NCBI GenBank assembly: GCA_902475855.1
Contig: CABSBF010000005.1
Span: 1-64,000, forward strand
Direction of reading: 5' to 3'
Length of the DNA: 64,000 nt
Source: an uncultured Eubacteriales bacterium
Lineage (GTDB): Bacteria; Bacillota; Clostridia; Oscillospirales; Oscillospiraceae
The position numbers and the translations under genes were made by a program. This document shows positions 9,238 to 19,800 of this stretch, piece after piece. Under the pieces are notes generated by a model. That model had not been told where the DNA came from. It searched no databases and saw nothing but the letters and a program-made list of their open reading frames with translations. The stretch's first letter is position 1. Each line of letters starts with the position of its first letter.

Positions 9238-10623
9238 TCAGGCTTTTTTGCAGGCTGCCCAGTTCAGACGCTTGTAGCGCAGATAGAAGCCGACTGCACG
9301 CACGACCCAGCTCAGCCATTGTGCGATCCAGACACCCATGAGACCAAGTCCGGCGGGAATGGAAAGAACATAGGCCAGCGCAATGTTCACGACCCACAGC
9401 ACTGCCAGAGAGAAAACCGAGGGGAAGAGCGTGTCGTTTGCCGCACGCAGTGAGTTCGGCATGGTGTAAGACAGCGGCCAGAAGATATAGAGCGCGGGGA
9501 GACTCAAAAACAGTAGCCGCTTCGCAATAAGCGCAGCCTCCGGCGTGGGATGGTACTGCCTCAGCAGCAGTGGCATCAGTGGGAAGAAGACCACGGAGGT
9601 CAGAACGAGGATCGCAAGGCAGATGTACACGCTTTCCATGGAATAACGCCGCGCCTGCTGCTGCTCCTCTGCGCCGATGCAGCGGCCGACGAGCGTTACG
9701 GCCAGTGTCGCTGCCGAGGTCGCCGCCGCGTACAGAACGCTCAGCAGCGAGTTTGAGATCGCATTGATCGCTACCGCGCTGGTTCCGAGCTTGACCATAA
9801 ACATACCGGCGACAATGCTGCCGCAGGTGCTGAAGATCTGCTCAAGTCCCAGCGGAATGCTGACGTGCAGCGTGGAACGGATGAGACCGCGGTCAAAGCA
9901 GAAAAGCTGCTTTGCAGGCAGGGAAATGGGCGGATGGATGAAAAACAGCAGCGCCACGGCGCACAGCGCACCAAGAACCCGCGCAAGGATCAGTGCATCG
10001 ACACTCCCGCGAATGTCCAGGCGCAGGACATTCAGGAAAATGATGCTGAACACGAGATACGCAGCGTTAATAATAATGCTGAGGATCAGGCATTTTTTCG
10101 ATTCGCCCAGACCGCGCAGCACGCTGTAGATCGCGGTGTAGACAATAAAGCCGAGAACCGACCAGGTACTGCCGATGAGGTAGACGGAGGATTTGCGCAG
10201 AACCTCGCCCTCTGCGTCGGGGTACAGGGCAAGCAGGACGGCATCCGGAAAGAGCAGAAGCGGCAGACAGGAAACGATGCCGATGATGACCGTCAGCCAG
10301 ATGACCTGACTGCACGCTCTGGCGGTGCGGGCCCGGTCGCCGGTGCCGCAGCATTGCGCGACAATGACCGTGCCGCCGGCGCCAATGCCGTTGAACATAC
10401 ATACAACAAGGTTTGTAACCGGCCCGACCAGCGAAACTGCTGCGATGGAGCTATCGCCGTTGCTGCTGATGAGGGCAGTGATCAACATTCCCATCAGCAT
10501 GACAGACAGGCTGTCCAGCATGAAAGGAAAGGTCATTTTCAAGATTATGCGCCAGGTAAAAACATTGCTTGACAGCCGCCGGGTCAGAAAGGCGTCTGCA
10601 CGTGAAGGAATGTGGTATTTCAT
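9238..10623 (-). CDS. MATE-family multidrug/sodium antiporter
   Basis: A 461-aa polytopic membrane protein with about twelve hydrophobic segments in two related halves, the layout of MatE proteins. Conserved-looking parts include PFMLDSLSVMLMGM near residue 35 and the repeat of the half-domain after about residue 235. MATE transporters export drugs or metabolites using a sodium or proton gradient; the substrate cannot be read from the sequence. It has its own sigma-A-type promoter (10649-10677) and GGAGGG before the ATG, so it need not be co-transcribed with the hexosaminidase gene upstream, and its position inside the glycan locus may be incidental. Confidence 0.9.
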   Translation of the reverse strand: MKYHIPSRADAFLTRRLSSNVFTWRIILKMTFPFMLDSLSVMLMGMLITALISSNGDSSIAAVSLVGPVTNLVVCMFNGIGAGGTVIVAQCCGTGDRARTARACSQVIWLTVIIGIVSCLPLLLFPDAVLLALYPDAEGEVLRKSSVYLIGSTWSVLGFIVYTAIYSVLRGLGESKKCLILSIIINAAYLVFSIIFLNVLRLDIRGSVDALILARVLGALCAVALLFFIHPPISLPAKQLFCFDRGLIRSTLHVSIPLGLEQIFSTCGSIVAGMFMVKLGTSAVAINAISNSLLSVLYAAATSAATLAVTLVGRCIGAEEQQQARRYSMESVYICLAILVLTSVVFFPLMPLLLRQYHPTPEAALIAKRLLFLSLPALYIFWPLSYTMPNSLRAANDTLFPSVFSLAVLWVVNIALAYVLSIPAGLGLMGVWIAQWLSWVVRAVGFYLRYKRLNWAACKKA

Positions 10624-10648
10624 ATGCTTCCCTCCAATTCAGTTGCAG

Positions 10649-10677
10649 AGGATAGCACAAGCCGCAAGGCTTGTCAA
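10649..10677 (-). promoter_or_regulatory. Promoter of the MATE gene
   Basis: On the minus strand, TTGACA (10677-10672), a 17-bp spacer and TATCCT (10654-10649), 25 bases before the start codon. Confidence 0.75.
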
Positions 10678-10860
10678 CAGTCAAATCGGTTTGGGTAAAA
10701 GATTCGGCAAATATGGATATAAGACTGTGAAATTCTCAGAAAAACATAGGGTTTGGAGGCATTCCAAGCCGTCAGAATCCGCCGGAGCGCAGGGATCCTG
10801 ATGGCTGGCGGCACGGCAGAGTGTCAAATCCTATCCACCCAATAAATTCGGGAGAAAGGA

Positions 10861-10897
10861 AAACGTGAAAGGGAACCGTAATGGCTCCCTTTCACGT
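10861..10897 (-). terminator. Terminator of the GH20 gene
   Basis: A long hairpin, AACGTGAAAGGGA(A)CC / GG(C)TCCCTTTCACGTT, lies downstream of the minus-strand GH20 stop; in that direction it is followed by TTTTCCTTTC. A second hairpin, CCTGCGGG/CCCGCAGG, at 10905-10925 lies between it and the stop codon. The rest of the 319-base gap up to the MATE start holds only the MATE promoter. Confidence 0.7.
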
Positions 10898-10942
10898 TCA
10901 GACTGCCTGCGGGTCGAGCCCGCAGGATTTTCTGTCAGGTTG

Positions 10943-12808
10943 TCAATAATCAATGCGGCCGGGAGTGGCGATCTCGTCCATGGTGTTGGTGCAGTCGATG
11001 TGGCCATCGGGATGACTCTTGGTGATGAGCGACTTTTCCAGAAGCTCCGGAATGGTTTCAACCTCGCTGTTGGCAAAGGCACGCATCTTCTCGCCTGCTG
11101 TGGCCATTCTCGCGGCGATGCCGCCCAGACGCACCTCAAGGATTTCAAAGCCGTTGGGCTTGTTGGTGGACTCCCAGAGCTTGCGCCACAGGACGCGCAG
11201 CGTATTGAGCGCCTCGATCGTTTCGGGCACACCGTCGGCCAGCGCTGCTGCCGCTTCGCGGTCACCGCGGCGGACAATGTCGCCCGCCTGCTCGTGCCAG
11301 ACGCACTTGAGCGCCAGCGTGTGGGCAAGCGTGGTGTAGAAATCAAACAACAGAGCATATTCCGGGTTCTCGTGGGCATAACGTGCGTACTTCTGCACGA
11401 GAGAGCCGAAGTGACGGCTCATCTCCAGGCCCTCGGTATCGGCCTCAAAGAGCTGAATGAGCGGATCCTGATACAGCAGGAACTTGCAGGCATTGCCTGG
11501 GTCATTGCAGTAGCTGACCATGCCGGGGATCGTGTTGAGCAGGCTGATGTCCAGGAAGGCCTGGGCATCGGCGTTGCAGCAGCGGGCAAAACGCGCGCGC
11601 AGTGCTGCGTCGTCATAAACGCCGGTGTAGTCCAACTCTGCGTAGAGCTGCAAGCCGAGCAGAGCGGCGGTCATATTGCTCTCGCCGCCGTTGTCGCCCC
11701 ATGCAGTTGCGAGCGCAAAGGGGATACCGGCTTTCATGCAGGCAGTCAGACCGGCGACGGTATTTTCAATGGTAATGGGGTAGTCCGGTGCCGGGCCGAT
11801 CCATGTCCAGATGCCTCCGGCAAACACCGTGGGGGCCGGGAACTGCGCGTGCTTGTGGAGTGCGTCGGCGTACATCTCCTCCTTGGACTGATAATAGTCC
11901 CAGTACACCAGCGTGATGCGCGGGTCGACGGCAGCTTTCGCCTTCTCGGAGGGGAGGCCTCCGTTATGATAATTGTAACCGTCGAGGTGGAAGTACATAT
12001 CGCTCCAGATCATAGCGGACAGGCCATAATGATCGGTGATCTCCAGAACGCGGGAGAGGTGGCGGCCGATGACGCTGTGCGGATCCTCATAGCCATAGCG
12101 CATCAGGTGCGCGCCGAGGCCGACACCGAACGCCTCGTCCATGCCAAGATGGATGCGCTTGGAGCGATAGGGAGCGGTCGCTGCGCGAATCATCTGGTCG
12201 AGCAGAACATAGGTCTGCTCATCGTCGGCCAGCAGCACTTCGTCATTGTCACGATAGCCGCGGAAGACCGGCCAGTGCAGAATGCGCTTGAGATGGCCGA
12301 GGGCCTGAATGCAGGGGCAGAGCTCTATGCCGAAGAGATTTGCGTAATCGTCCAGAGCTTTCAGTTCGTCAAAGGTGTAGCGGCCGCGTTTGTAGCCGAA
12401 GAAGGGCTGCTCGGGCACCTCGTAGGTATCTTCGGTGTACATCATGCCCATATTCAGGCCCATCAGCGCCATCTTGCGCAGAATGTAACGCAGGCCCTCT
12501 GGCTTGAGCACAGCATTGCGCGAGCAGTCAAACATGATGCCGCAGGTCTCAAAACGCGCCTTTTCACGGATGGAGACCGGCGCAAGCGGCTGGGGGATCA
12601 AGCTCAGGGCGCGGTAAAACTGCACCGGTGCAGCCCAGGTCAGAGTGACCGTATGGCCGTCGGACTCGACGCGCAGATCGTCGCCCTTGACGCAGTGAAC
12701 CTCTATGCCGTCTTCGGCAGAGAGAAAGCCCAGCTCATGCTTCAGTTCGGCAAGAGCCTGCTGCCAGTTTTCGGGAGCTTGGCCGAGAATGTGAATGTGT
12801 TGTTCCAT
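10943..12808 (-). CDS. GH20 beta-N-acetylhexosaminidase, GcnA-like
   Basis: A 621-aa cytoplasmic enzyme (no signal peptide) predicted to remove terminal beta-linked GlcNAc or GalNAc. The length matches streptococcal GcnA (about 627 aa). The GH20 barrel runs from about residue 95 to 400; D224-E225 in HLGMDEAFG is the family's Asp-Glu catalytic pair for substrate-assisted cleavage, and CIQALGHL is also typical. The ATG at 12808 has AAAGGAG just upstream. It is transcribed away from the ABC importer, and its promoter carries the same TTTTCATACTA box found in front of the importer. Known GcnA-type enzymes act on short, imported oligosaccharides, which fits a role after GH85 release and uptake. 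Confidence 0.9.
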   Translation of the reverse strand: MEQHIHILGQAPENWQQALAELKHELGFLSAEDGIEVHCVKGDDLRVESDGHTVTLTWAAPVQFYRALSLIPQPLAPVSIREKARFETCGIMFDCSRNAVLKPEGLRYILRKMALMGLNMGMMYTEDTYEVPEQPFFGYKRGRYTFDELKALDDYANLFGIELCPCIQALGHLKRILHWPVFRGYRDNDEVLLADDEQTYVLLDQMIRAATAPYRSKRIHLGMDEAFGVGLGAHLMRYGYEDPHSVIGRHLSRVLEITDHYGLSAMIWSDMYFHLDGYNYHNGGLPSEKAKAAVDPRITLVYWDYYQSKEEMYADALHKHAQFPAPTVFAGGIWTWIGPAPDYPITIENTVAGLTACMKAGIPFALATAWGDNGGESNMTAALLGLQLYAELDYTGVYDDAALRARFARCCNADAQAFLDISLLNTIPGMVSYCNDPGNACKFLLYQDPLIQLFEADTEGLEMSRHFGSLVQKYARYAHENPEYALLFDFYTTLAHTLALKCVWHEQAGDIVRRGDREAAAALADGVPETIEALNTLRVLWRKLWESTNKPNGFEILEVRLGGIAARMATAGEKMRAFANSEVETIPELLEKSLITKSHPDGHIDCTNTMDEIATPGRIDY

Positions 12809-12855
12809 AGAAACGACTCCTTTCTTGAATCGGGACGAGCCCTCAAGCGCGTCTA

Positions 12856-12895
12856 TTATGACATAAAAAACGAAGAAATGCTAGTATGAAAAGGA
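12856..12895 (-). promoter_or_regulatory. GH20 promoter with putative activator box
   Basis: On the minus strand the box TCCTTTTCATACTA (12895-12882) stands 19-20 bases upstream of a -10 CATAAT (12861-12856). The box is an exact 14-base inverted copy of the one at 13027-13040. No good -35 hexamer is visible, as expected for an activator-dependent promoter. Confidence 0.55.
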
Positions 12896-13026
12896 CACTT
12901 TCCAAGATATCTGTACAATTCGAAAGAACTGGAGGCTTGCACAATAATTAGCTGTTGAAATTGTGCAACTCGACGAAAACGGAAAATAAACGCAGGAAAG
13001 CATTTGAAAAAAATTCTAAAAATGTA

Positions 13027-13088
13027 TCCTTTTCATACTATTAAGTTCCGTTTTCAGACTATAAATCCGGAGAGGTTCTCTGTATAAT
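13027..13088 (+). promoter_or_regulatory. Importer promoter with 21-bp tandem activator repeats
   Basis: TTTTCATACTAT (13030-13041) and TTTTCAGACTAT (13051-13062) form a direct repeat with a 21-bp period, two helical turns. The second copy overlaps the place where a -35 box would be, 20 bases before TATAAT (13083-13088). Tandem same-face repeats touching the -35 are typical of AraC-family activator sites. The 346-base gap between the divergent genes holds nothing else I can recognise. Confidence 0.6.
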
Positions 13089-13154
13089 AGAGATACAATG
13101 AAATGCAAATTGAGAGACGCAACGAAAGAAATTATAGGGAAGTAGGGTGAAGAA

Positions 13155-14129
13155 ATGACAAGACTGAAGCCCCGTGCCACAGGGGTGAAGAAGAAGCCCT
13201 TCTGGAAGTGGACGCGCGATGATATTGAACTGACAATTCTCGCCGTTCCGACGATCGTATGGTATATCCTCTTCTGCTATCTGCCGATGTTCGGTCTGAT
13301 TCTGGCAATGAAGGACTATAAGATCGTCGATGCCTCCAAGAGCTTCTTATACAACCTGTTCCAAAGCAAGTGGGTCGGGTTTAAGAACTTTGAGTATTTT
13401 ATCAAGCTGCGTGATTTCCCGCAGATCCTGCGCAACACGCTGCTGTACAATGCCGCGTTTATCGTGCTGGACATTGTCCTGCCGGTCGGCCTGGCAATCA
13501 TGATCAGCAATATTTACAGCAAACGCAAGTCCAAGTTCTATCAGACGCTCATGTTCATGCCGCACTTCATGTCGTGGCTGGTCGTCAGCTATTTCGTCTA
13601 CGCAATGCTCGTTACGGATAAGGGCCTGCTCAACGGTCTGATCCGCGCTTTCGGCGGCGAGAACATCAACTGGTATGCGGAACCGAAATATTGGCCGTAC
13701 ATACTGGTCATTATGCATATCTGGAAGGTGATCGGCTACAGCATGGTCGTCTATCTGGCGTCCATCACCGGCATTGACTCCACCCTTTACGAAGCGGCTT
13801 CTCTTGACGGCGCGTCAAAGTGGCAGCAGGCATGGTATGTGACCATTCCTTCGCTCAAGCCCATCATTATTATGATGTTTATTATGGCTGTCGGCCATAT
13901 CTTCTCCTCGGACTTCGGCCTGTTCTATCAGGTAACAAGAGGTGCAGGACAGCCGCTGACTCCGGTCGTGGCAACCTTTGACGTGAAGATCTACCAGATG
14001 GTCACGGGCAGCACGAGCATCGCACAGAGCGCGGCGGCGTCCATGTTCCAGTCCATCGTCGGCTGCGCGACCATCCTGCTGGCTAATGCAATCGTTCGCA
14101 AGATCGACAAGTCCAGCGCCTTGATTTAA
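13155..14129 (+). CDS. CUT1 sugar ABC transporter permease 1 (LplB/YteP-like)
   Basis: A 324-aa inner-membrane permease with about six transmembrane helices. The EAA loop near residue 220 (YEAASLDGASKWQQAWYVTIP) marks it as a binding-protein-dependent permease that docks an ATPase. The LplB/YteP subgroup usually imports complex oligosaccharides. It is first in a three-gene importer operon with the activator-box promoter just upstream. No ATP-binding gene is present, which is normal for CUT1 systems that share an MsmX-like ATPase encoded elsewhere. Confidence 0.93.
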   Translation: MTRLKPRATGVKKKPFWKWTRDDIELTILAVPTIVWYILFCYLPMFGLILAMKDYKIVDASKSFLYNLFQSKWVGFKNFEYFIKLRDFPQILRNTLLYNAAFIVLDIVLPVGLAIMISNIYSKRKSKFYQTLMFMPHFMSWLVVSYFVYAMLVTDKGLLNGLIRAFGGENINWYAEPKYWPYILVIMHIWKVIGYSMVVYLASITGIDSTLYEAASLDGASKWQQAWYVTIPSLKPIIIMMFIMAVGHIFSSDFGLFYQVTRGAGQPLTPVVATFDVKIYQMVTGSTSIAQSAAASMFQSIVGCATILLANAIVRKIDKSSALI

Positions 14130-14145
14130 CGGGAGGTGCAGCAAG

Positions 14146-15084
14146 ATGAAAAGAAAGCATCCCGTTTCCAAAAATGACAATGCGACAAAGCTCAACCGGA
14201 TCCGTCCGACGACCAATGTCCTGTTCAATCTGCTGTTCCTGATTCTGGCGCTGTCCTGCCTTCTCCCCGTGATTTTCATTTTCGTTATTTCCATCACGGA
14301 TGAACAGGTCGTGCGTACACAGGGCTATCAGTTCTACGTCACTGCCAAAACCATTTCTGCCAGCGCCTATAAGTACCTCTGGACCCAGCGCGCAACCATT
14401 CTGCATTCTCTGTGGATTTCCATCGAGGTCACGGTGATCGGCACTGCCCTCGGCGTGATGCTGACCTCCCTCATGGGCTACGTCCTGTCCCGAAGAGAGC
14501 ATAAGCTGCACGGCTTCCTGACCATCCTGATCTTTATCCCGATGGTGTTCGGCGGCGGTCTTGCGGCATCCTATGTGGTCAACACCCGCATCCTGAAGCT
14601 GACAGATACCATCTGGGCTCTGATTCTGCCGCTTGCGGTGTCCAGCTTCAACGTCATCATCACACGAACCTTCTTTAATTCTACGATCCCGGACTCCGTG
14701 ATCGAATCGGCACGTATTGACGGCGCATCGCAGTGGACGATATTCTTCAAGATCGTCCTGCCGGTGTCCAAGCCGGTGCTGGCGACCATCGCGCTGTTCC
14801 TTGCTTTCGGCTACTGGAACGACTGGTATCAGTCCCTGCTGTACATCCGCAGCGACAGCCTGCGCTCTTTGCAGGCGCTGCTGCAGGCCATGCAGAGCAA
14901 CATCCAGTTCCTGACCAAGAACCCGACGGCCAGCCTCGGCACGGCGGACCTGATAAGAACCATGCCAACCGAATCCGTCCGAATGGCAATCGCCTTTGTC
15001 GTTGCTGTTCCGATTGCCTGCATCTATCCCTTCTTCCAGCGCTACTTCATCTCCGGCCTGACCATCGGCGCCGTGAAGGGATAA
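14146..15084 (+). CDS. CUT1 sugar ABC transporter permease 2 (YtcP-like)
   Basis: A 312-aa permease, the partner of the preceding one. About six transmembrane helices are seen, the first at residues 22-45. The EAA-type loop (IESARIDGASQWTIFFKIVLP, near residue 190) and the final PFFQRYFISGLTIGAVKG are both typical of YtcP/LplC permeases. The start follows GGGAGGTG by seven bases and lies 16 bases after the first permease. Together they form the heterodimeric channel through which the released glycan would enter the cell. Confidence 0.93.
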   Translation: MKRKHPVSKNDNATKLNRIRPTTNVLFNLLFLILALSCLLPVIFIFVISITDEQVVRTQGYQFYVTAKTISASAYKYLWTQRATILHSLWISIEVTVIGTALGVMLTSLMGYVLSRREHKLHGFLTILIFIPMVFGGGLAASYVVNTRILKLTDTIWALILPLAVSSFNVIITRTFFNSTIPDSVIESARIDGASQWTIFFKIVLPVSKPVLATIALFLAFGYWNDWYQSLLYIRSDSLRSLQALLQAMQSNIQFLTKNPTASLGTADLIRTMPTESVRMAIAFVVAVPIACIYPFFQRYFISGLTIGAVKG

Positions 15085-15156
15085 CCAAAACCGTATTGAA
15101 GCGGCGGTGCCGCTACAATAAATCGCAAACCCCAAATATATTTAGGAGGAACTGAA

Positions 15157-16629
15157 ATGAAGAAACTTCTCGCACTGCTTCTGGCTATCGTTATGGTCGC
15201 TGCTCTCTTTGTTGGCTGCGCCGGCGATCTGGAAACTCCCACCGACCCCAGCAAGCCTGACGACTCCCAGCCGTCTTCCAAGACTCCCACCGACGAAATC
15301 GTCGATCTGAAGTGGGTCACTGTTGGCGGCGGTATGCCCGAAAACTATGACGCATGGAAGGCTAACCTCGACAAGTACCTCGAAGCAAAGATCGGCGTGC
15401 ATCTGGACGTCGAAGTCATCTCCTGGGGCGACTGGGATACCCGCCGCAACGTCATCGTCTCCACCAACGAGCCGTACGACATCATCTTCGGCAACAACGG
15501 CACCTACACTTCCGACATCAACCTCAATGCTCTGGCTGACATCAGCGGCATGCTCGACTCCGTCCCCGGCCTGACCAACCTCATCCCCGAGGATTACTGG
15601 AAGTCCCTGGAAGTTGATGGCAAGATCTACGGCGTTCCCACCTATAAGGACTCCTCTGCCACGATGTACTTCATCTATGACGAAGAACTCGTGAAGTCCA
15701 CCGGCCTTGACTTCGAAGGCGCTCACACCATGGAAGCTGTCACCCCGATCCTCAAGGCTATGTATGAGAAGAAGGGCGAATCCGTTTTCATCCTGAACAA
15801 GGGTGGTCTGGATGCTCTCTACGGCATGAACTACGACGATCTCTCCCTCGGCTTCCCGGCAATCGGCGTTTCCTACAAGGGCGGCGAGGCTAAGGCTGTC
15901 TCCGTCTTCGAGCAGGAAGACATCAAGGCTGGTCTGGCAACTCTGCGCTCCTGGTATCAGGCTGGCTACGTCAACTCCGACGCTGCCGTTCTGGACGAGG
16001 CTCCTCAGTACCGTCCGTGCTTCGTGGCACAGGGCTGGTCCGCTGCTGCGAAGACCACTTGGGGTCCGAACATGGGCGTTGATGCCGTCGCGATCCAGTG
16101 GGGCGACACCGTGATGTCCAACTCTACCGTTCAGGGTTCCATCAACAGCATCTCCGCTTCCTGCAAGCATCCGGAAAAGGCTCTGCAGCTCCTCGAGCTG
16201 GTCAACACCGACTCCTATGTCCGTGACGCTCTGTACTATGGCCTCGAAGGCGACAACTTCAACTACACCGCTGACGGCAAGGTTGCTGTTGACACCAGCA
16301 AGACCTGGAAGATGGCCGGCTACACGCAGGGCACCTTCTTCAACGTCTCCTACAAGGAAGGCGACGACTCCAACCAGTGGGCCGAGGTTCAGGCTCTGAA
16401 CGCTCAGGCTGTTGCTTCCCCCGCTCTGGGCTTCACCTTCGACCAGACCAAAGTCACTGATGAGATCAAGGCTTGTGTCGCGATCTATCAGGAGTATCGT
16501 CCGATGCTCATGACCGGTGCTGCTGACCCCGAGGCAACCATCGACAGCATGCTCTCCGCTATGCGTGAGTCCGGCTTCGACAAGATCCTTGCCGAGGTAC
16601 AGGCTCAGCTCGATGCTTGGGCAAAATAA
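15157..16629 (+). CDS. Sugar ABC transporter binding lipoprotein
   Basis: A 490-aa lipoprotein receptor for the CUT1 importer. The lipid-bearing Cys is C21 (LFVGC), followed by a Pro/Ser/Asp-rich tether of about 25 residues. The fold is that of family-1 solute-binding proteins, with a DUF3502-like C-terminus as in the binding protein at 7699-9150, of which it appears to be a distant paralogue. AGGAGGA precedes the ATG. Codon use is strikingly biased toward ACC/TCC/GGC/CTG and AAG, more than in the neighbouring permeases, which suggests high expression. Confidence 0.93.
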   Translation: MKKLLALLLAIVMVAALFVGCAGDLETPTDPSKPDDSQPSSKTPTDEIVDLKWVTVGGGMPENYDAWKANLDKYLEAKIGVHLDVEVISWGDWDTRRNVIVSTNEPYDIIFGNNGTYTSDINLNALADISGMLDSVPGLTNLIPEDYWKSLEVDGKIYGVPTYKDSSATMYFIYDEELVKSTGLDFEGAHTMEAVTPILKAMYEKKGESVFILNKGGLDALYGMNYDDLSLGFPAIGVSYKGGEAKAVSVFEQEDIKAGLATLRSWYQAGYVNSDAAVLDEAPQYRPCFVAQGWSAAAKTTWGPNMGVDAVAIQWGDTVMSNSTVQGSINSISASCKHPEKALQLLELVNTDSYVRDALYYGLEGDNFNYTADGKVAVDTSKTWKMAGYTQGTFFNVSYKEGDDSNQWAEVQALNAQAVASPALGFTFDQTKVTDEIKACVAIYQEYRPMLMTGAADPEATIDSMLSAMRESGFDKILAEVQAQLDAWAK

Positions 16630-16651
16630 GTAACTAACCCCGTGTTACGGC

Positions 16652-16688
16652 AAGGGGAGCCGATGCGCACGCACCGGCTCCCCTTTTT
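16652..16688 (+). terminator. Terminator of the importer operon
   Basis: AAGGGGAGCCG / CGGCTCCCCTT, extended inside by TGCG-CA-CGCA, followed by TTTTT. The 16690-16822 stretch holds another GC hairpin (16744-16773) and no clear promoter for the next operon, so read-through past this terminator or an activator-dependent promoter is possible. Confidence 0.85.
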
Positions 16689-16822
16689 GAGATATTGTTT
16701 CGGAAATCTGCACGAAAAAAGAAGGCTCCGCTTCTGTTTTCGGCGCGGAACCGCCGACTATCCGACGGCTCCGCTCTGCAAATAGACAACAAGCAATTTT
16801 CAAGCAAGTGAGGGAAACTACT

Positions 16823-19800
16823 ATGTACTTTATCGACCAGAGGATTCAAGTCATCTGCAACCAACTCGGTATGCTGCGTTTCACCGACAGCCTAGGTCTT
16901 CCGGACTGGGAGTATAAAAAGGGTCAGTTCTTCCGCCCGGAGGAGGCTGACGCCGCCCCGGCACCCTGGGAAAACTTCGACTGCCAGCGGATGCACTGGT
17001 ATGCCGATTACGCCGGAACCGACCAGTTCGAAGGGAAGTTCCAGGGACAGGCCACGGATTTCCACGGCATTCCCGGCACGCACTATTGGTTCCGTAGCCG
17101 TATTACCATTCCGCAGAGCATGGACGGTAAGTCCGTCTGGCTGAGACTGCACACCCAGATCGAGGAGTGGGACGACGGCAAAAACCCGCAGTTCCTGGTG
17201 TTTGTCAATCATGAGGTCGTGCAGGGCGCCGACATGAATCACCGCGAAGTGCTTCTGCGCAAGTGCGCCGTCGGCGGTGAGGAACTGACGCTGGACATTC
17301 AGGCCTATACCGGCACGCTTCACCGTGAATTTGCCTTCCTTGCCAATCTATATGTGCTTGACGAGCGGCTGAATCATTTGTATTATGATCTTCTGGTACC
17401 CCGTCAGGCATTTGACCGCCTTGGACAGGACAGCCAGGTGCGCCTAGAACTTCAGACAGTTCTGAACGATACGATCAACCTGCTCGATATGCGCGTGCCG
17501 TATTCTGCGGATTTCTATGCCTCCGTGGAGCGCGCGCAGCAGTATATCACGGAAAATCTCTATGAAAAAATGTGCGGGGCAAGCGATGTTATTGCCACAT
17601 GCATCGGCCATACCCACATCGACGTGGCGTGGTGGTGGACGGTTGCGCAGACCCGCGAGAAGGTTGTGCGCTCCTTTGCCACCGTGCTCAAGCTTATGGA
17701 CGAGTTCCCAAGCTATAAATTCATGTCCAGCCAGCCGGTGCTGTATTACTTCCTCAAGCAGCGTTATCCGGAGCTGTATGAGAAAATCAAGCAGCGCGTG
17801 GCCGAGGGCCGCTGGGAAGTCGAGGGCGGCATGTGGCTGGAGGCCGACTGTAACCTGACTTCGGGCGAGTCGCTTGTGCGCCAGTTCCTGTACGGCAAGC
17901 GCTTCTTCCGTGAGGAATTTGGCAAGGACAATAAAATCCTGTGGCTTCCGGACGTTTTTGGCTATTCCGGTGCTCTGCCGCAGATCATGAAGAGATCCGG
18001 CGTCGATTATTTTATGACCACCAAGCTCGCGTGGAACCAGATCAACCGTATCCCCAACGACACCTTCCTGTGGAAGGGAATTGACGGCACCGAGGTTCTC
18101 ACCCATCTGATCACCACCCTTGGCGTCGGCCAGGATCCCAAGGAGAGCTTCTTTACGACCTACAATGGCAATCTGCACCCCGATGCTGTCATGGGAGCAT
18201 GGGAGCGCTATCAGAATAAGGAGATCAACAACGATGTCCTGATCTCCTACGGTTACGGCGACGGCGGCGGCGGCCCGACCCGTCAGATGCTTGAAACGTC
18301 CGAGCGCATGGAAAAGGGCATCCGCGGCCTGCCGAAGGTGCGCCAGGAGACGGCGCGCACCTACTTTGAAGAGCTGAACGAGCGCGTCAGGGACAACCGC
18401 CGTCTGGAAACCTGGGAAGGCGAATTCTATTTTGAATATCACCGCGGCACTTACACCTCCATGGCCCGCAACAAAAAGGGCAACCGCAAGAGCGAGTTCC
18501 TGATGATGGACCTTGAGCTCCTGGGCGTTCTTGCAGGCAACTATCCCGCGGAGGAAGATACCCGTCTGTGGCGTGACGTCATACTGCTCAACCAGTTCCA
18601 CGACATTCTCCCCGGCAGCTCCATCGCAGAGGTCTACGAGGTCACGAAGGCGGAGTATGATGCCCTAGCTGTCGAGGTCAAGCAGCTCATCGCGGAGCGC
18701 CTGCGCGGCATTGCCGGCCAGGGAGAGGGACTGACGGTCGTCAACACACTGGGCTTTACCCGCGACGACGTGGTCGAACTGGGCAACGTATCCGCTACTG
18801 CACTGGCTGACGAGAACGGCTCGCTCTATCCCATCCAAAAGACGGAGAACGGCGCAGTTGCCTATCTCAAGGCACTGCCTTCCAAGGGATGGCGTACCTA
18901 CCGCCTTGCGCAGGCGCAGAAGGAAAGCCCCTTCCACCGCGATGGCGAACGGATTCTGGAAACGCCCTTCTATCGGGTCGAGTTGGATGAGAACGGTCAC
19001 CTCTCCTCAATTTTTGACAAGGATTTCGACAGAGAACTGGTAAAATCCGGAGAAAAAGCGAACCTCTTCCGCTTGTATGAGGACAAGCCGATTTATTATG
19101 ACAACTGGGATATCGACCGCTTCTACACCGAAAAGTCCTGGGATGTTGACGACCTCGTCTCCATGCGCTGGACGGAGGACGGCCCGGTGCGCACGACGCT
19201 GGAGCTGGAGTATCAGTGCAGTCTCAGCACCATCCGCCAGAAGATTCACTTCTACGCCGATACCAGACGCATCGACTTTGAAACGACGGTGGATTGGAAG
19301 CTGCACCAGCACTTGCTCAAGGTGGAATTCCCGCTGGATATCCACACGGACGAGGCTACCTTTGACATCCAGTTCGGTAATGTAACAAGAAAAGTTCACA
19401 GCAATACAAGCTGGGACAAGGCACGCTTCGAAAGCTGTGCACATAAGTGGGTGGACTATTCCGAGGGTCATTACGGCGTGAGCCTGCTCAACGACTGCAA
19501 GTACGGCCACAGCATTCTGAACGGCTCGCTCGCCCTCACTTTGATCAAGAGCGGCATTGAGCCGAACCCGAACACCGACGTTGAACTGCATACCTTCACT
19601 TATTCGCTCTATCCCCATGGCGAAACGTGGAAGCAGGCGGGAACCGTCCGCGAAGGCTACAAGCTCAACCTTCCGGCCTATGCCGTTGCCGGTGGTACGC
19701 CTGGCGCATGCTTCAGCTATGCGTCCGTGGATGCGCCGAACGTTGTTCTTGAAACGGTCAAGCAGGCCGAGGATGGTCAGGGAACAATTCTGCGCCTTTA

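Noticed and set aside
10905..10925. Second hairpin near the GH20 3' end as a CRISPR-like or mobile repeat
   Set aside because: It is a single perfect stem with no further copies in the window; part of the 3' untranslated region.
10865..12889. Long open frame on the plus strand opposite the GH20 gene
   Set aside because: It is a mirror frame of GC-biased codons; the minus-strand frame carries the GH20 Asp-Glu motif and a proper ribosome-binding site.
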